DNA from: Ditylenchus dipsaci
Lineage: Eukaryota; Nematoda; Chromadorea; Rhabditida; Anguinidae
DNA length: 64,000 nt
NCBI GenBank assembly: GCA_004194705.1
Contig: SADC01001278.1
Coordinates: forward strand, 62,001 to 126,000
Direction of reading: 5' to 3'
Under the pieces are notes generated by a model that did no database searches, was not told the DNA's origin, and saw only the letters and a program-made list of their open reading frames with translations. Shown in pieces: positions 31,997 through 42,538 of the stretch (position 1 is its first letter; every line of letters starts with the position of its first letter). The translations under genes and the position numbers were made by a program.

Positions 31997-34362
31997 CAGT
32001 GTTTTCAAAACTCAAGCTCAAACTCAAAAAGTTTGACCCTCAAACCTCAAGGTCAAACTCAAGCTAAACTCAAGCTCAAAAATTGTTTGATTTCGAGTTT
32101 AGCTAAAGTCAAACTAAAACAAAAGTTTGAGTTTAGCTAAACTCAAACTCAAAAAGTTTAACCCTCAAACCTCAAGGTCAAACTCAAGCTAAACTCAAGC
32201 TCAAAAATTGTTTGATTTCGAGTTTAGCTAAAGTCAAACTCAAACTCTTGTTTGAGTTTGATTTTAGCTAAACTCGAACTTATTTTAAGTTTGGCTTGAT
32301 GTTTGAGTTTGACTTAAGCTATTGACTATAGTCAATGGCTTTGTGTTTTGGCGCACTTGTAGCCGGAATAGAAAGGACATCCATAGCAAAAATCACGATC
32401 TGTTTCGCACTCTGAAATTCACTTAAGTCATGAGGGATGACACAACGCTAGTAACTATTTATTCACTTACCGTATTCATCAGATTGGCCCACACTTCAAC
32501 GGATCGATTACCAACTTTGGCCTAGGTTTCTCGAATCCATGACCTGGCGCCTGCTTGCGCAATCTCGTTTTGACTCCTAGCTGTTCTGTTTTTTGCAGCC
32601 AATTCTTCTAGCAGTTGATCAAGTGTAGTGTTGAGCACATTGCCAGTGTCGATCGACGTTTTCCTTGGAGGCTCATCGCATCGCGCCTAAACAGGGAAGA
32701 ATTCGGGAAATCAGTGTACAACCTTTAAAAAACTAGGCTACCAAATCTGGATTTTTGCCGACAGCAATGTTGAAGTTTGCTTTGCTCAGAAAATTAGCTG
32801 TGCTCGGATCTAGCGCAGCAGCCTCGAAGAATATTGGATCAAAGTTGAGGCAATCACTATTGATCATCTTTTCGAAACGCTTGTCCATCAAAAATCTCAA
32901 AGAATGGGCTATGCCTGCTGTAGTCCTCTCCTAAATGTTGACATATTCTTTACTACTGATTTTTTCTAAGAAAAAAGTTGAAAGAATACCTCAAATTTTT
33001 CTAGCGATCTGTAGATAGCTTTGATGTAGCCATAGCAACAGGAAATAGTGACGGTTTTCTCATCTTGCACACGAATAAGAATATTGATGAAAATTTTTTA
33101 AGCCCATAAACTTCCTGCAGAAATTAAAAAATCAGCCTTTATAATGTTGAAAAAATATTAAAATGAGTAAAAACCTTGTTATCAGAATGCGTCGGATAGA
33201 CCCATTTTTAGAGATTTCTATTTTGATTACGTCGTCTTCGATTTCTAGGTAACAGCCAAGCACTGCGATTTGAGATGTCGAAGTCCAAGGAAGATGCGGC
33301 GCAAAGTTGACAGAGAATCGCAATAATGCAAAGTCATACCTAGAACAAAAAAACAATATACGATTTGATTGAAATCAACTAACCCTGATGGGCATTCATC
33401 ATTCCGCTACCGGTCCATACATCACACGTCAGAGAAAAGCGGTGGCTAAGATTTCCTACTTGATTTTTCACTTTGTCATGAACTATCACCAATTGGTTTA
33501 GCAGAAAAGATTTCAAAGTCGCAAAACTTGACGGAATCTATAAAGTATGCTAATTAGTCTTCTGCAAAAAAACATTTTAAGAAGTAATTACCACTGACTT
33601 TGGTGACATAAGACGGAAAAGTCGACGCATCAGAGGATCAAGAAAGCTATTGATAGAAATCACCGGAATGGAAAGAGCTGCAGCCAAGGCTGATTGCATT
33701 TTCTTGTGCCTAAAGTAATAATTCATAGACACAGTTTTAACATCAATAAGAAAAATACTACTTCTCATTTGGCTCGGTACTTCCAGCAGCTACGGTTGCA
33801 CCTATCTTCTTGGCAGACTGCTGATGGTCTTCATGCCTGTGTTTCTAATGGCTCGTTAATGACGTCTTGTGCTTAGTGACAATCTTTAATAGGACGTAAT
33901 CATTAAGACATTGTATGACGTTCATTTACCTGCTGGCACTGGTTACACCTCATCTTGAGTTCGCCCAAATCATTGACTTCGGTATAATTGTCCCATACTG
34001 GATCTCGGCTGCGCTTCTTAGGCGTTTTTTGTTCTTGACTCGGCGAATCAGCCGAGTAAGCAGACATCTGAAGATCATCTTCACATCAGCTTTTGAAAAT
34101 ACAATACAGAACTGAAGCTGAATTCAACCACAAAAGTTAAAGTCAAACTCAAACGCTAAACTCATGGTCAAACCCAAACTCAAGCTAAACTCAAACTCAA
34201 GATAAAATTTGAGCTTATTCAGCTTGAGTTTAACTAAACTCATGCTCAAACTTTTGTTTGAGTGTAGCTAAACTCAAGGTCAAACTTTTTTGAGCTTGAG
34301 TTTAGCTTGAGTTTGAGCTTGAGTTTAGCGTTTGAGCTTGAGCTTGAGTTTTGAAAACACTG
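31997..34362 (-). mobile_element. hAT transposon, 2.37 kb, with transposase gene
   Basis: Terminal CAGTGTTTTCAAAACTCAAG and CTTGAGTTTTGAAAACACTG are exact inverted repeats. Subterminal zones of about 300 and 230 bp consist of CTCAAACTCAAG/AGCTAAACTC words. The interior encodes, on the minus strand, BED, catalytic and C-terminal dimerisation parts of a hAT transposase. No 8-bp duplication is seen, because the right end directly abuts another palindromic element (34363-35631). Confidence 0.85.
32322..34067 (-). pseudogene. hAT transposase gene, multi-exon, with a premature stop
   Basis: Start ATG 34067. Exons 34067-33930, 33844-33762, 33709-33592, 33537-33384 follow with matching phases. They give a BED finger (DPVWDNYTEV, then CNQCQQ, then HRHEDH), the hAT segment INSFLDPLMRRLFRL, and the first catalytic region HRFSLTCDVWTGSG (the D of D-x-WT). 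Later exons give TLHYCDSLSTLRRIFLG, FDPIFFEAAALDPSTANFLS (the A-x-x-LDP motif) and, after a stop, VEVWANLMNT and IVIFAMDVLSIPATSAPKHK, the C-terminal dimerisation motif normally followed by ER. Lost parts: the central domain between the VHY-like strand and LDP appears shortened, and TAG interrupts the frame near 32530 after ARSWIRET. The gene is thus recently dead or nearly so, but is the best transposase source in the window for the word-type hAT elements. Confidence 0.8.
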
Positions 34363-34548
34363 GCCAGTCATGGAATTCGCTCGCAAAAAATTGTCTTAGG
34401 ACGAACGTTGCTTATAAGTAAGTTTAAAAAAAAGAAATAAGTAACACAGCCCCTTGAAATTAAAAATCATAGTCAATTTACGATTTTTGCACCAAATCAA
34501 AAAATTCGAAAATTGACTGAGATTTCTATACATGTAAACTCCAAGTAA

Positions 34549-35409
34549 GGCTGTACGAGCTTTCGTAAGAAGACAATTTCGTAAGAGCGAATTTTCGTAA
34601 GAGCGAATTTTCGTAAGAAACATTTTCGTAAGAAACATTTTCGTAACAGCGAAAATTCGTAAGAAAATTTTCGTAAGAGCGAATTTTCGTAAGAAACTTT
34701 TTCGTAAGAGCGAATTTTCGTAAGAAACTTTTTCGTAAGAGGAAATAATCGAAATTTTTTTCACTCTTAATTAATTTTTCTAATTCAGGATTTCATCTGA
34801 TTCATTTGTTTTGACCTTTCTGTCACTGTTTGACACTTCGAACAGTTAATTATATGACTATTAACTGTATGAGCACAAAAGTCGGTAAGCATAGGTCATA
34901 TGACTGAAAATTTTGATAATTAGTTGACCCCCAGATTTTTCATCCATTAGGAGACCAGCAGAAATACCCAAAAGCATGGTGAAAAACTCAGAGCTAGAAT
35001 TCATATATTATATAATACACATAGCTAATTTACCATTACTGGCATGTATGGTGCAGTAGGTAAGTCGATGGGATGAATTTTTTTCACCAGTGGTTCGATT
35101 CCGCCCTCTGACTGTTTCATTTTTTTCTTGACTATTTTTGGTCAAAACATCCAGAAGCTATAAGAAACATCAAAGGAGGATCAAAAAGCAAAAAAAGCAA
35201 CTTAACATATCACTAATGTTACTGAAAACCGCGTTACGAAAAAGTTTCTTACGAAAATTCGCTGTTACGAAAAGGTTTCTTACGAAAATTCGCTCTTACG
35301 AAAAGTTTCTTACGAAAATTCGCTCTTACGAAAAAAATTTCTTACGAAAATTCGCTTTTACGAAAATTCGCTCTTACGAAATTGTCTTCTTACGAAAGCT
35401 CGTACAGCC
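34549..35409. mobile_element. hAT-like element of TTCGTAAGAGCGAA words, 8-bp TSD
   Basis: The ends GGCTGTACGAGCTTTCGTAA and TTACGAAAGCTCGTACAGCC are inverted. The flanks CCAAGTAA at 34541-34548 and 35410-35417 are identical. Each subterminal zone of about 180-200 bp is an array of TTCGTAAGAGCGAATTTTCG words, inverted between ends. The centre has no transposase but contains a tRNA-like Pol III promoter (35041-35115). The ORFs across the arrays are artefacts. Confidence 0.88.
35041..35115 (+). ncRNA. tRNA-like sequence with Pol III A and B boxes (SINE-like?)
   Basis: TGGTGCAGTAGG (35049-35060) fits the A box and GGTTCGATTCC (35092-35102) fits the B box exactly, spaced as in tRNA genes. The T-arm GTGG-TTCGATT-CCGC can pair. 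No acceptor stem or clear anticodon arm forms and no oligo-T terminator follows closely, so it is a tRNA-derived fragment (SINE head or decayed tRNA) rather than a functional tRNA. Confidence 0.4.
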
Positions 35410-35943
35410 CCAAGTAACCCTAGGTCTGTAACGGATTTCATTCTCATCTGTTTTAAGTAAATTTATCCGCAAAAGCTTCCTCACATTCAGGGCATTAAAA
35501 TAAGTCATCACTCACCTCAAAGATAAGCAAATTTTTGAGTTTATAATATAGTTTTCGAAAAACTTACGTGAGTTACTCATAAGCAACGTTCGTCCTAAGA
35601 CAATTTTTCGCGAGCGAATTCCATGGCTGGCTGATTTGCTGTTTTCTCTTCTTTGCAGCATTCTTATCGAAGTATACTATTTTGACGGAGGCTCTTCAAT
35701 TTGATATGCAGTTTGTTGGCGCTTCTAGCGAATACACCCCTCCCCCTCCTTAAGAATCCGACCTTTTGAAAATCGCTGTAACTACCCTTCAAAACAACAA
35801 GTTTAGGCTTAGCCCTTAGGCTTGGGGGTAGGCCATCGTACGGAAGCTGTGACTAATAACTGTGTTACGCACTTTTTCTGGGTCTGTTAAATTGGGTACT
35901 TTTTACTTAAAAAACCATACTTGTTGATGACAATGAGAATTTG

Positions 35944-36336
35944 GCAAGGTACAATTCTGGTATACCCTAGCACTCGATTCTGATATACCCCCAGCACTTA
36001 ATTTGGAACACACTCCTCATGTTACCTCATGATTGAAAGCTGAGGATGTTAGCTACACGATGGTGTAAAAATTTCTTAGTTTAGTTCACAAAAATGCACA
36101 TTTTTTAATTAAAATAGAAGTGAATCATTTTTGAGTAATCAATTTTCATTCGAAATGTTTCAATTCTATTTCAATTAGAAGATGTACATTTTGTGAACTA
36201 AACCAAGAAATTTTTACACCATCGTGTAGCTAACAAGGAGTGTATCCCAAATTAAGTGATAGTGGTATGCCAGAATTGAGTGATAGGGGTATACCAGAAT
36301 TAAGTGCTGGGGTATACCGGAATTTAGCCTTTGACA
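35944..36336. mobile_element. Palindromic element, about 390 bp
   Basis: The left arm (TTCTGGTATACCC, GTTAGCTACACGATGGTGTA, TTAGTTTAGTTCACAAAA) returns inverted at the right (TTTTGTGAACTAAACCAAG, ACACCATCGTGTAGCTAAC, GGGGTATACC). Outer zones repeat CAGAATTGAGTGATAGGGGT-like words. A fragment of the same arm recurs at 53395-53530. No duplication identified. Confidence 0.7.
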
Positions 36337-36349
36337 AATTCAAATGCGC

Positions 36350-36442
36350 GCGGGACACTTCTCTTTCGTCTCGCTCTCTACTCTTTGAGTCGTTCAAAAT
36401 AACTCAAAAGAGTACATTGCGAGACAAAGAGAAGTGTCCCGC
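36350..36442. repeat. Small inverted-repeat MITE
   Basis: GCGGGACACTTCTCTTTCGT and the reverse complement at the right (AAAGAGAAGTGTCCCGC) bound 93 bp, with CTACTCTTTGAGT and ACTCAAAAGAGTA pairing inside. It lies about 70 nt before the ATG of the gene at 36514. GCTACTAGAGTCAGTT follows twice. Confidence 0.65.
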
Positions 36443-36513
36443 TACTAGAGTCAGTTCGCTACTAGAGTCAGTTTTTTTAATTTGAGTCTTATCGTGTTCG
36501 CTTCTCCATTGTC

Positions 36514-37328
36514 ATGGCATTCTGCGATAGTGATGAGCAGATTCAACTTGTCAATAAGTGTCATAAAGAGATGGTGGCTATGGATGCTCAGTTCGAAGAA
36601 ATGGTAGTCCTCGCTTCTTTCGGCTTGTTGTTGATCCTTCTTATTGGCATCTTTCTGCTTGGAATTGTCATTTGCGTTGCGGTTAGCCATTCTTAATTTT
36701 TTTTTCGCTTCTTCCTTTTATGGCCTTATTTTTAGGAACATGCGAATCAGTTGAAAATTCGTCGCGCTGTGCGTTTGAAGGAACGGAAGACTAAGTGTCG
36801 CCATGCTAAGCGATCAACGTCCAACACAGTGCCAGAGTCGTCAACTGAGACAGATATTACGGCTACTTCTCGCGATAATCCGGCGATTGTCAAGAAAGCT
36901 GGAAAGTAAGTTCATTTCGGTACTCAAATTGTCATCCAATCTACAAAATTATCTGTGCAGGAAGAAAGCTAATGCCGCTCGTGTCGTTCAGCGTTTCATT
37001 GTTCGCCAATTCAGTGAAGAGCAAATCTCCAGCAACTCGGAGTATGAAATGCAAGATGATAAGGTTTGTTGTTTTAGTTTGGACTACTCTTCTGCAGTAT
37101 TTGTGGTTGCCATTTTTAGATGTTACCGAAACGCTGCCTTCTGTGCGTCAGTCTGAGCAAGCTCTCACTAAGTTGGCTGGAGGTGGATCGAGTAAGGTGT
37201 TGAAACGTCCTAGTTCGAAGAAAGGGCAGAAGAAGAAGAATCTTCCCAGCGCAAGCACTGTAGACGAGAAGACTATTGGTGACAAGAAGACGACAGACAG
37301 TAAGGATAGTGTCTATATGCATGTTTAA
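36514..37328 (+). CDS. Small single-TM protein with basic tail, four exons
   Basis: Exons 36514-36681, 36736-36905, 36961-37063 and 37098-37328 join in phases 0, 2, 0 and give 223 residues. Exon 1 starts MAFCDSDEQIQLVNKCHKEM and has one hydrophobic span (VVLASFGLLLILLIGIFLLG...). Exon 2 is strongly basic (RRAVRLKERKTKCRHAKRS). Exon 4 ends Lys-rich, then DSKDSVYMHV. Introns 1 and 2 are 54-55 nt. Intron 3 is only 34 nt with this acceptor; using the TTTTTAG at 37119 gives a normal 56-nt intron but breaks the frame by one base. Type and size recall the cluster at 8.2-14 kb, but the sequence is not alike. Function unknown. Confidence 0.6.
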
Positions 37329-37974
37329 AATCGCATGACTTTCTTGTGGTGTAAAATATTTTATAAATAAGACTGTTACGTATTGTCGTTGTTGCTGCTC
37401 TTGGTGACGTCTTGGCTGAAACTGCTTAAAGGGAGTGGAAACTTTATATACGCATCGCCTATCTTCGCAGGTTCTTGGTCCTATGGTTGCACACCTTATC
37501 TTTTATCTCTTTTTATTCACAATTTCAATGTCGAAATAATCCTCACACCCTTAGCTATCCAACAAGATCATCAATCTGCGCTTTCACACCTACTGGAGCT
37601 TATTTACAGGCTAAAATAGGCTAAATTTTCGAAAATTGATCGTTTTTGGGTTTTTTCTTTGACTGGTTTGATTCATATTCTCTGACTTTTTCTAAAAATT
37701 ACACTTTTTATAAATTAAAATGTAGCCAAGACAATAGGCTTCCATTTGAGCTATCGAACAGAGAAAAAGTAATGTTTAGTTAGAGCTAGGTGTCCCATTT
37801 CATGCCATCCTACCCAATTATGTCATTTTTATAAAATTCCGAAATAGGGAATTTGCTGACAGTGAAGCAGTATTTAAAAACGGGGCTAAAGTACACTATT
37901 TGGCCAGAGCCAAAAGTGCATTTTTTCAAGGTCTAAATATGTTTTAGGTCGTGAAAACGATGAAAACGGCAAAA
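37329..37974. other. Intergenic stretch
   Basis: No gene or repeat recognised; the ORF at 37383 overlaps nothing and has no supporting signals. Confidence 0.35.
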
Positions 37975-38660
37975 AAAGTGTGGGAAGGCCACACTTTCGA
38001 AAAAAAAAATTTTCGACTGCCTTGGTCCCCCTGTGGTTTTGGTCATTTTTCACCTTGGTTACCTCTGTTAAACCTAAAAAGACGGAATTTGAACATAGTT
38101 TTGTTGACTGGGGCTTACCGCTTAAAGAAACTCTGGTATGCGTGCTTTTTTATGCATCCAGAGTCACTTTCGAGTGATTTGTGTCTAAGGTATGTGGGTG
38201 TGCGCATCTCAACTCCAAGCCTCCAAGCCCCTTCGGGGACGCAGGGGGCTTGGTTGGTTAGAGATGCGCGCACTCACTTACCTTAGACATAATTCCGAGA
38301 AAACTCTTGAACAAAAATGCATTTAGAGACTATTTTGCCCTGTGAAAAGGAAGATGTTGAACAGTTTTGTTGACTGGGGCCTACCGCATAAATAAACTCT
38401 GGTATGCATATATTTTTATGCATCCAGAGTCACTTTCGAGTGATTTGCGTCACAGGGCAAAAATAGTCTCTAAATGCATTTTTGTTCAAGAGTCTTCTCG
38501 GAATTATGTCTAAGGTAAGTGAGTGCGCGCATCTCTAACCAACCAAGCCTCCAAGCCCCTTCGGGGCGCAGGGGCTTTGTTGGTTAGAGATGCGCGCACT
38601 CATTTACCTTAGACATGATTCCGAGAAGTACTCTTGATCAAAAAAACGAATTCAGAGTCT
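37975..38660. mobile_element. Super-hairpin element, rearranged copy
   Basis: It carries the family's blocks twice: GGTATGTGGGTGTGCGCATC with TTCGGGGACGCAGGGGGCTT, then the inverted AAGTGAGTGCGCGCATCTC with CTTCGGGGCGCAGGGGC. Three hairpins of the CTCTGG...ATGCATCCAGAG type are present. The order suggests two overlapping palindromes (about 37975-38345 and 38345-38660) rather than the simple arms of 3155 and 10460. Confidence 0.75.
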
Positions 38661-39535
38661 CTTTTTATCACGGTCCAGTTAAAGAACATGGTAAGACAGT
38701 CGAAAAATACGAGCATTAAATACGAACATCACTCATGGTAAAGTTACTGGTTCTTTGGGGTCAAATTGGTTTGGCTTTTTTTTTATTGCGAATGCTCACA
38801 CTTGTTTTGTTGCATTTTTTCCTGCTGATCTTTTCTGTATATTGTGGACTGAAATTTCTCTTAAATATCGAAAGAAAATAAGCCAAACCAGGTGTCCTTC
38901 AAATATCAAAAACAGAAGTTCTTTTTTTTTCAAATTTGCGCCCTTTTATTTCGCGGTAATTTTAGGGACGGAAAATGAACCAAGACCTCTTCTAGAACCG
39001 AATGTAACGTTCTTTCACATGGCATAAAGTTTTGATTTTCGACATAGCATCTGAAGTAGGTTTTCGAGTCACAATTCGTAAAAAGTTGGATTTTCAAAAT
39101 ATCGAATTTGTTGTACTTTGAAGATTTTTATTTGATATTTCAAATTATATACAGGCCTCTGATATTTCATTAAAAAGCTCTTTTAATGGGCTTTATAATA
39201 GTCCAAAAACAGCAAGCTAGTGTTCACAAAAGCTGGGAGTTATGGTCTTTTGGATGTTGAGGAAGTATCCAAAAATGACAATTTTAAAAAATTGTTTTTT
39301 TTTGACCACCTTGTTCCGACTAAAAAATGTAAGTGGAAAAGTAACCGAACTCTCTATTTAATTCTGCACCAGAATGTGCTGGTCACACCGTTCGGCCTTC
39401 CGAGTTGAAGAGGCGTGATATGACATGTGAATAAGATTTAGGCGCGAATCTACGTGTGAATCAGGTTGAAGTGTGAATGTACAAGTTAATCAGTTCAGGC
39501 GTAAATTTACTTGTGAATTAGCGAGTGAATTTTAG
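38661..39535. other. Intergenic stretch with a GTGTGAATC word zone
   Basis: No gene. 39425-39535 repeats TGTGAAT(C/A) words (ATGTGAATAAG, CGTGTGAATCAGG, AGTGTGAATGTAC, TTGTGAATTAGC). A further CGTGTGAATCA stands at 42447 on the other side of the LINE, so the LINE seems to have inserted into this word array. Confidence 0.45.
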
Positions 39536-40069
39536 ATTTTATTTATTTATTTATTACGCCAAAGACGTGTCCATGCAAACAATATTTTCAAGCAATAGAT
39601 GTTTAGCTTTCATTTTCTACAGAAATACAATTGAACAGACTATTACAATTTAGGGTGCTTAGAAAGGTCAAATTTGTTGATGGCTAATTTAAATTGTGGT
39701 AAGCTTAGGTATTTGAGAGAGCTCGATGGGTAAATCATTGTGAATTCTCGACATTCTCACAAAAAACGAATGGTATCGAATGTTCTTGGTAGTAGCAGGG
39801 AATTTTAATTTACCAGCATTTCTGAGGCTGGATATTGAACTCATTTTTTCAAACTTGATTAAAGTTTTTGTGGTTCCCATTAGTATTTTATAGAGTAGTA
39901 TAAGATCAGCCTTTAGTCTGCGCAATTCAAGTGTCTCGAGTTTAAGTATTTTTATACGATCGTGGTAGAGTGGGATGTTTTCGTTGTAATTAAAACATCT
40001 CACAAAGACTACTTTGCTAAAATGATGTTGAACCCTTCCTAAAGCTTCAATGTCTTGTTTGAGATATGG

Positions 40070-42075
40070 CACGGCGTGTCAAAATTCAAAAACGTAATCA
40101 GTAGAGAAATTTTGCGCGAAATGCGAAATTGAAAAAAGCAGCAATTTTCAATGGATTTTTTCTTTTGGTTTGTATTACTGAATTATGTCCATTCCATTGG
40201 TGTTTTTGTGTTTATCTTAAACTGGTGAGATTCGCTGTTTTTCGGGCTTTCTATTGAGCCATCACTTGCAAACAAAAGATAGCGAATTTGGTTGCCACAA
40301 ATTTATTTTATGAAAAGATCACTGAAAAAATTCACTGAGTTGTGTGCTAAAACTACACTGAGCTTCTGTTTTTTGATACAAACGCTAAAAACAAAATCGT
40401 TAGCGTAATAGCCCGTTAATTTTGGCGTATGTATGTGCAATATCGCTCCAATTAATACGAAATTTTTAACTTTTTATACGGCGCGATCTCGAAAGTTAGT
40501 ATTTTCCAGTCAAAAACCATGGTTTTTTGGCTTAAAATGGTTATAACTACGGAAAATTCTGGAATTTCGAAAATCCCTCTGAGGATCTTGTAGTAGAGAT
40601 TGCGGCTTCATTTTGGTATATAGAAAGTTAAAAAAAGTCCGTGGTTTTGAGATTTTTGACCATGGAAAAATTTTGACTATATTTTTCTTGTATTCAGGTA
40701 TATCGATGATTTCGAGACATTTTCTGGACAAAGCTGGTAATCCTCCACAAGATCAGAATTTGACAAATCTGTGAAGATGTTGGAAAATCGCTTGTGTATG
40801 AAATCAGCACCTAAGCCTCCTCCTTTCGTTGTCTCTAAGCTTTCACCAATTGATGATCTTAAGCTGCTAGGAAGTCGACTGAGCTGGAGACAGAGATGTG
40901 CATTGAAAACTGATCTGATCAAGGTCGGATACATCCCAGGAAACCATTTAAAAAAAGTTTATAATTATAGCTTGGTAAAGATATCTTCGCTTCGAACAAA
41001 AAAGTGCGTGACTTAGTGAAGCAATTCGGCAATCAGCTGCAAATCATCTCTTCCGTCGTCGGGGGAAGTGTTTTATCTGGTTGGCCAACATCAAATTTAT
41101 TTTGGAGGAACGGCTTCATCGTAATGTGAGGAGGTAATGTCAGGAAATGTAAGGCTACCAAATTCGGCAAATTCTCTTCTTCTAGTTGGACTCTCTGATG
41201 ATCTCTGACTCTCTGATGAGGTTTTCAACTGGAGACATCAAATTTCTTTGTGCAGTCTATGGTCATCTTGGTGCGTCGTCGTCTCATCCCTGCCTTCTCT
41301 GCAAATCGCCCAAAGAAGACTTTAAAGTAGGAAACCCTTTTGCAAAACGATCTCTGGAATCTGTTGCTATTGCAGGAAACCACATACGAAAGCTATTAAG
41401 CGGTAATGGACCGGAAGAAATCTCGAATGTCATAAAAGATGGACCATGTCATTCTCAGTTCCGCCTACTGCTTACACTTTTGGGCAAAATGCAATCTTTG
41501 GCCAAAGCAGAATTTCTGGTGAAAGAAGAAGTCGTGATGTTCAAAAGTTGGACCAGACAATATTTCAGTTGTATCAGAGTAAGATATTAACTATTTCATT
41601 TACTTCATTAATGTGCTATCTCATCATTGCAGAATATTGTCCCTAGTTCCTCTGTTACCGTTAAAAACCATCTGCTCTGCTTTCACGTAGCTGATTTCAT
41701 GAAAGAGCATTCATTTTGGGGGCTTCTATCAAAACAATCAATTGAGGCGCTTCATTGCAAAGTCAACAGTGATGAAAGAAGATTTAATGAAACAGTCCTA
41801 TATCAGAAATATTTTGTGTGACTTGGAAATGCGTTATGATGAAATGGAGTTTGAAATTGAAGAAGAAAAAGATATTGTTGTTAATTTGTGTTACGAAGGA
41901 TAAACTGTTATGTTTCGGTTTGTATTAGTCCTTAAATTTTGAGAATATCCGTCCTATTGGTGAAAAGAAAAAAAGCTCAATATTTTCACAGCAAAATTTT
42001 TAAATTGCCTTTTGAAAATTCTTGGCGTTTTGTTTGAACTATTCTGATTACGTTTTTGAATTTTGACACGCCGTG
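40070..42075 (+). mobile_element. 2.0-kb TIR transposon with 4-bp TSD, inserted in the LINE
   Basis: CACGGCGTGTCAAAATTCAA at the left and TTGAATTTTGACACGCCGTG at the right continue as a perfect inverted repeat of about 32 bp. ATGG is duplicated (40066-40069, 42076-42079). Termini beginning CAC with a short duplication point to a CACTA/Chapaev-type (CMC) element, but the superfamily is inference. It contains a decayed multi-exon transposase on the plus strand. Confidence 0.8.
40771..41821 (+). pseudogene. Transposase of the 40070-42075 element, decayed
   Basis: An open piece 40771-41016 starts MKMLENRLCMKSAPKPPPFV. 41186-41590 has FSTGDIKFLCAVYGHLGAS followed by HPCLLCKSPKED, a GD ... C-x-x-C arrangement around a likely catalytic Asp. 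One frame slip later QKLDQTIFQLYQ is joined through an intron (donor GTAAGA, acceptor ATTGCAG) to NIVPSSSVTVKNHLLCFHVA and LLSKQSIEALHCKVNSDERR, resembling the (E/K)QxIExLHxxxN motif at the C-terminus of several animal DDE-type transposases. The first exon is short and unplaced, and frame breaks suggest a dead gene. The family name is uncertain. Confidence 0.55.
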
Positions 42076-42538
42076 ATGGGTTGGAAACCGAGGATGAAAA
42101 GTCAACAATCGATCTCACATATACTTTATACATTTTGACTAAAAATTTAGTCTTTTGATCTCACTGCTTTAAAAAGAAGAAATGTTCTAGTCATCGCTTT
42201 TTTTTTGAATATATGTAACGTGGCTATTCCATTTCAACTTAGAGTTCAGTATGATTCCAAGATCACGAACAGTTTCATCTACAGGTTTTATTTGGTGTTG
42301 ACCAATGTGATAATTAGCATTATTATTTTTGCTTCCGAGATATAAAATTGAGCATTTGCAAAATTGAATGCTAAGACCATTTTGGTCACACCAGTTAATA
42401 AGACGATTGATAAATTGTTGGAGCGATTTTATGGATGTAAATTTGACGTGTGAATCATAATTTTAAGGCTATTCTACAACATCCTCATAGTTAACCTACT
42501 CTACCTCTACAGAATCCCCATAGCATTCCCACGGCGGG

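Larger units (their letters stand above)
34363..35631. mobile_element. Short palindromic element interrupted by a hAT insertion
   Basis: GCCAGTCATGGAATTCGC and GTCTTAGGACGAACGTTGCT at the left face AGCAACGTTCGTCCTAAGAC and GCGAATTCCATGGCTGGC at the right. The element 34549-35409 lies inside. Without it the palindrome is about 400 bp. Its left edge touches the end of the hAT element 31997-34362. Confidence 0.75.
39536..42470 (-). pseudogene. 5'-truncated CR1/Jockey-like LINE, split by a transposon
   Basis: Minus-strand reverse-transcriptase pieces lie at 42465-42085 and 40069-39689. The first reads INWCDQNGLSIQFCKCSILY, NYHIGQHQIKPVDETVRDLG and ILNSKLKWNSHVTYI, the thumb-side motifs W-C-x-x-N-x-L-x-x-N-x-x-K and DLG-x-x-x-x-x-x-L-x-x-x-x-H. 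The second reads LYHDRIKILKLETLELRRLK, DLILLYKILMG and RIHNDLPIEL, the usual C-terminus. The 3' end is a (TAAA)-like tail (ATAAATAAATAAATAAA) at 39540-39560. Stops and frame slips show it is dead. The element 40070-42075 interrupts it with a 4-bp duplication. Confidence 0.8.

Noticed and set aside
34396..35431. ORFs with RSYEN/LRKF repeats
   Set aside because: Translation of TTCGTAAGAGCGAA words in the subterminal zones of a hAT-like element.
38755..39027. 90-codon plus-strand ORF
   Set aside because: No recognisable domain or splice context; surroundings are repeat-derived.
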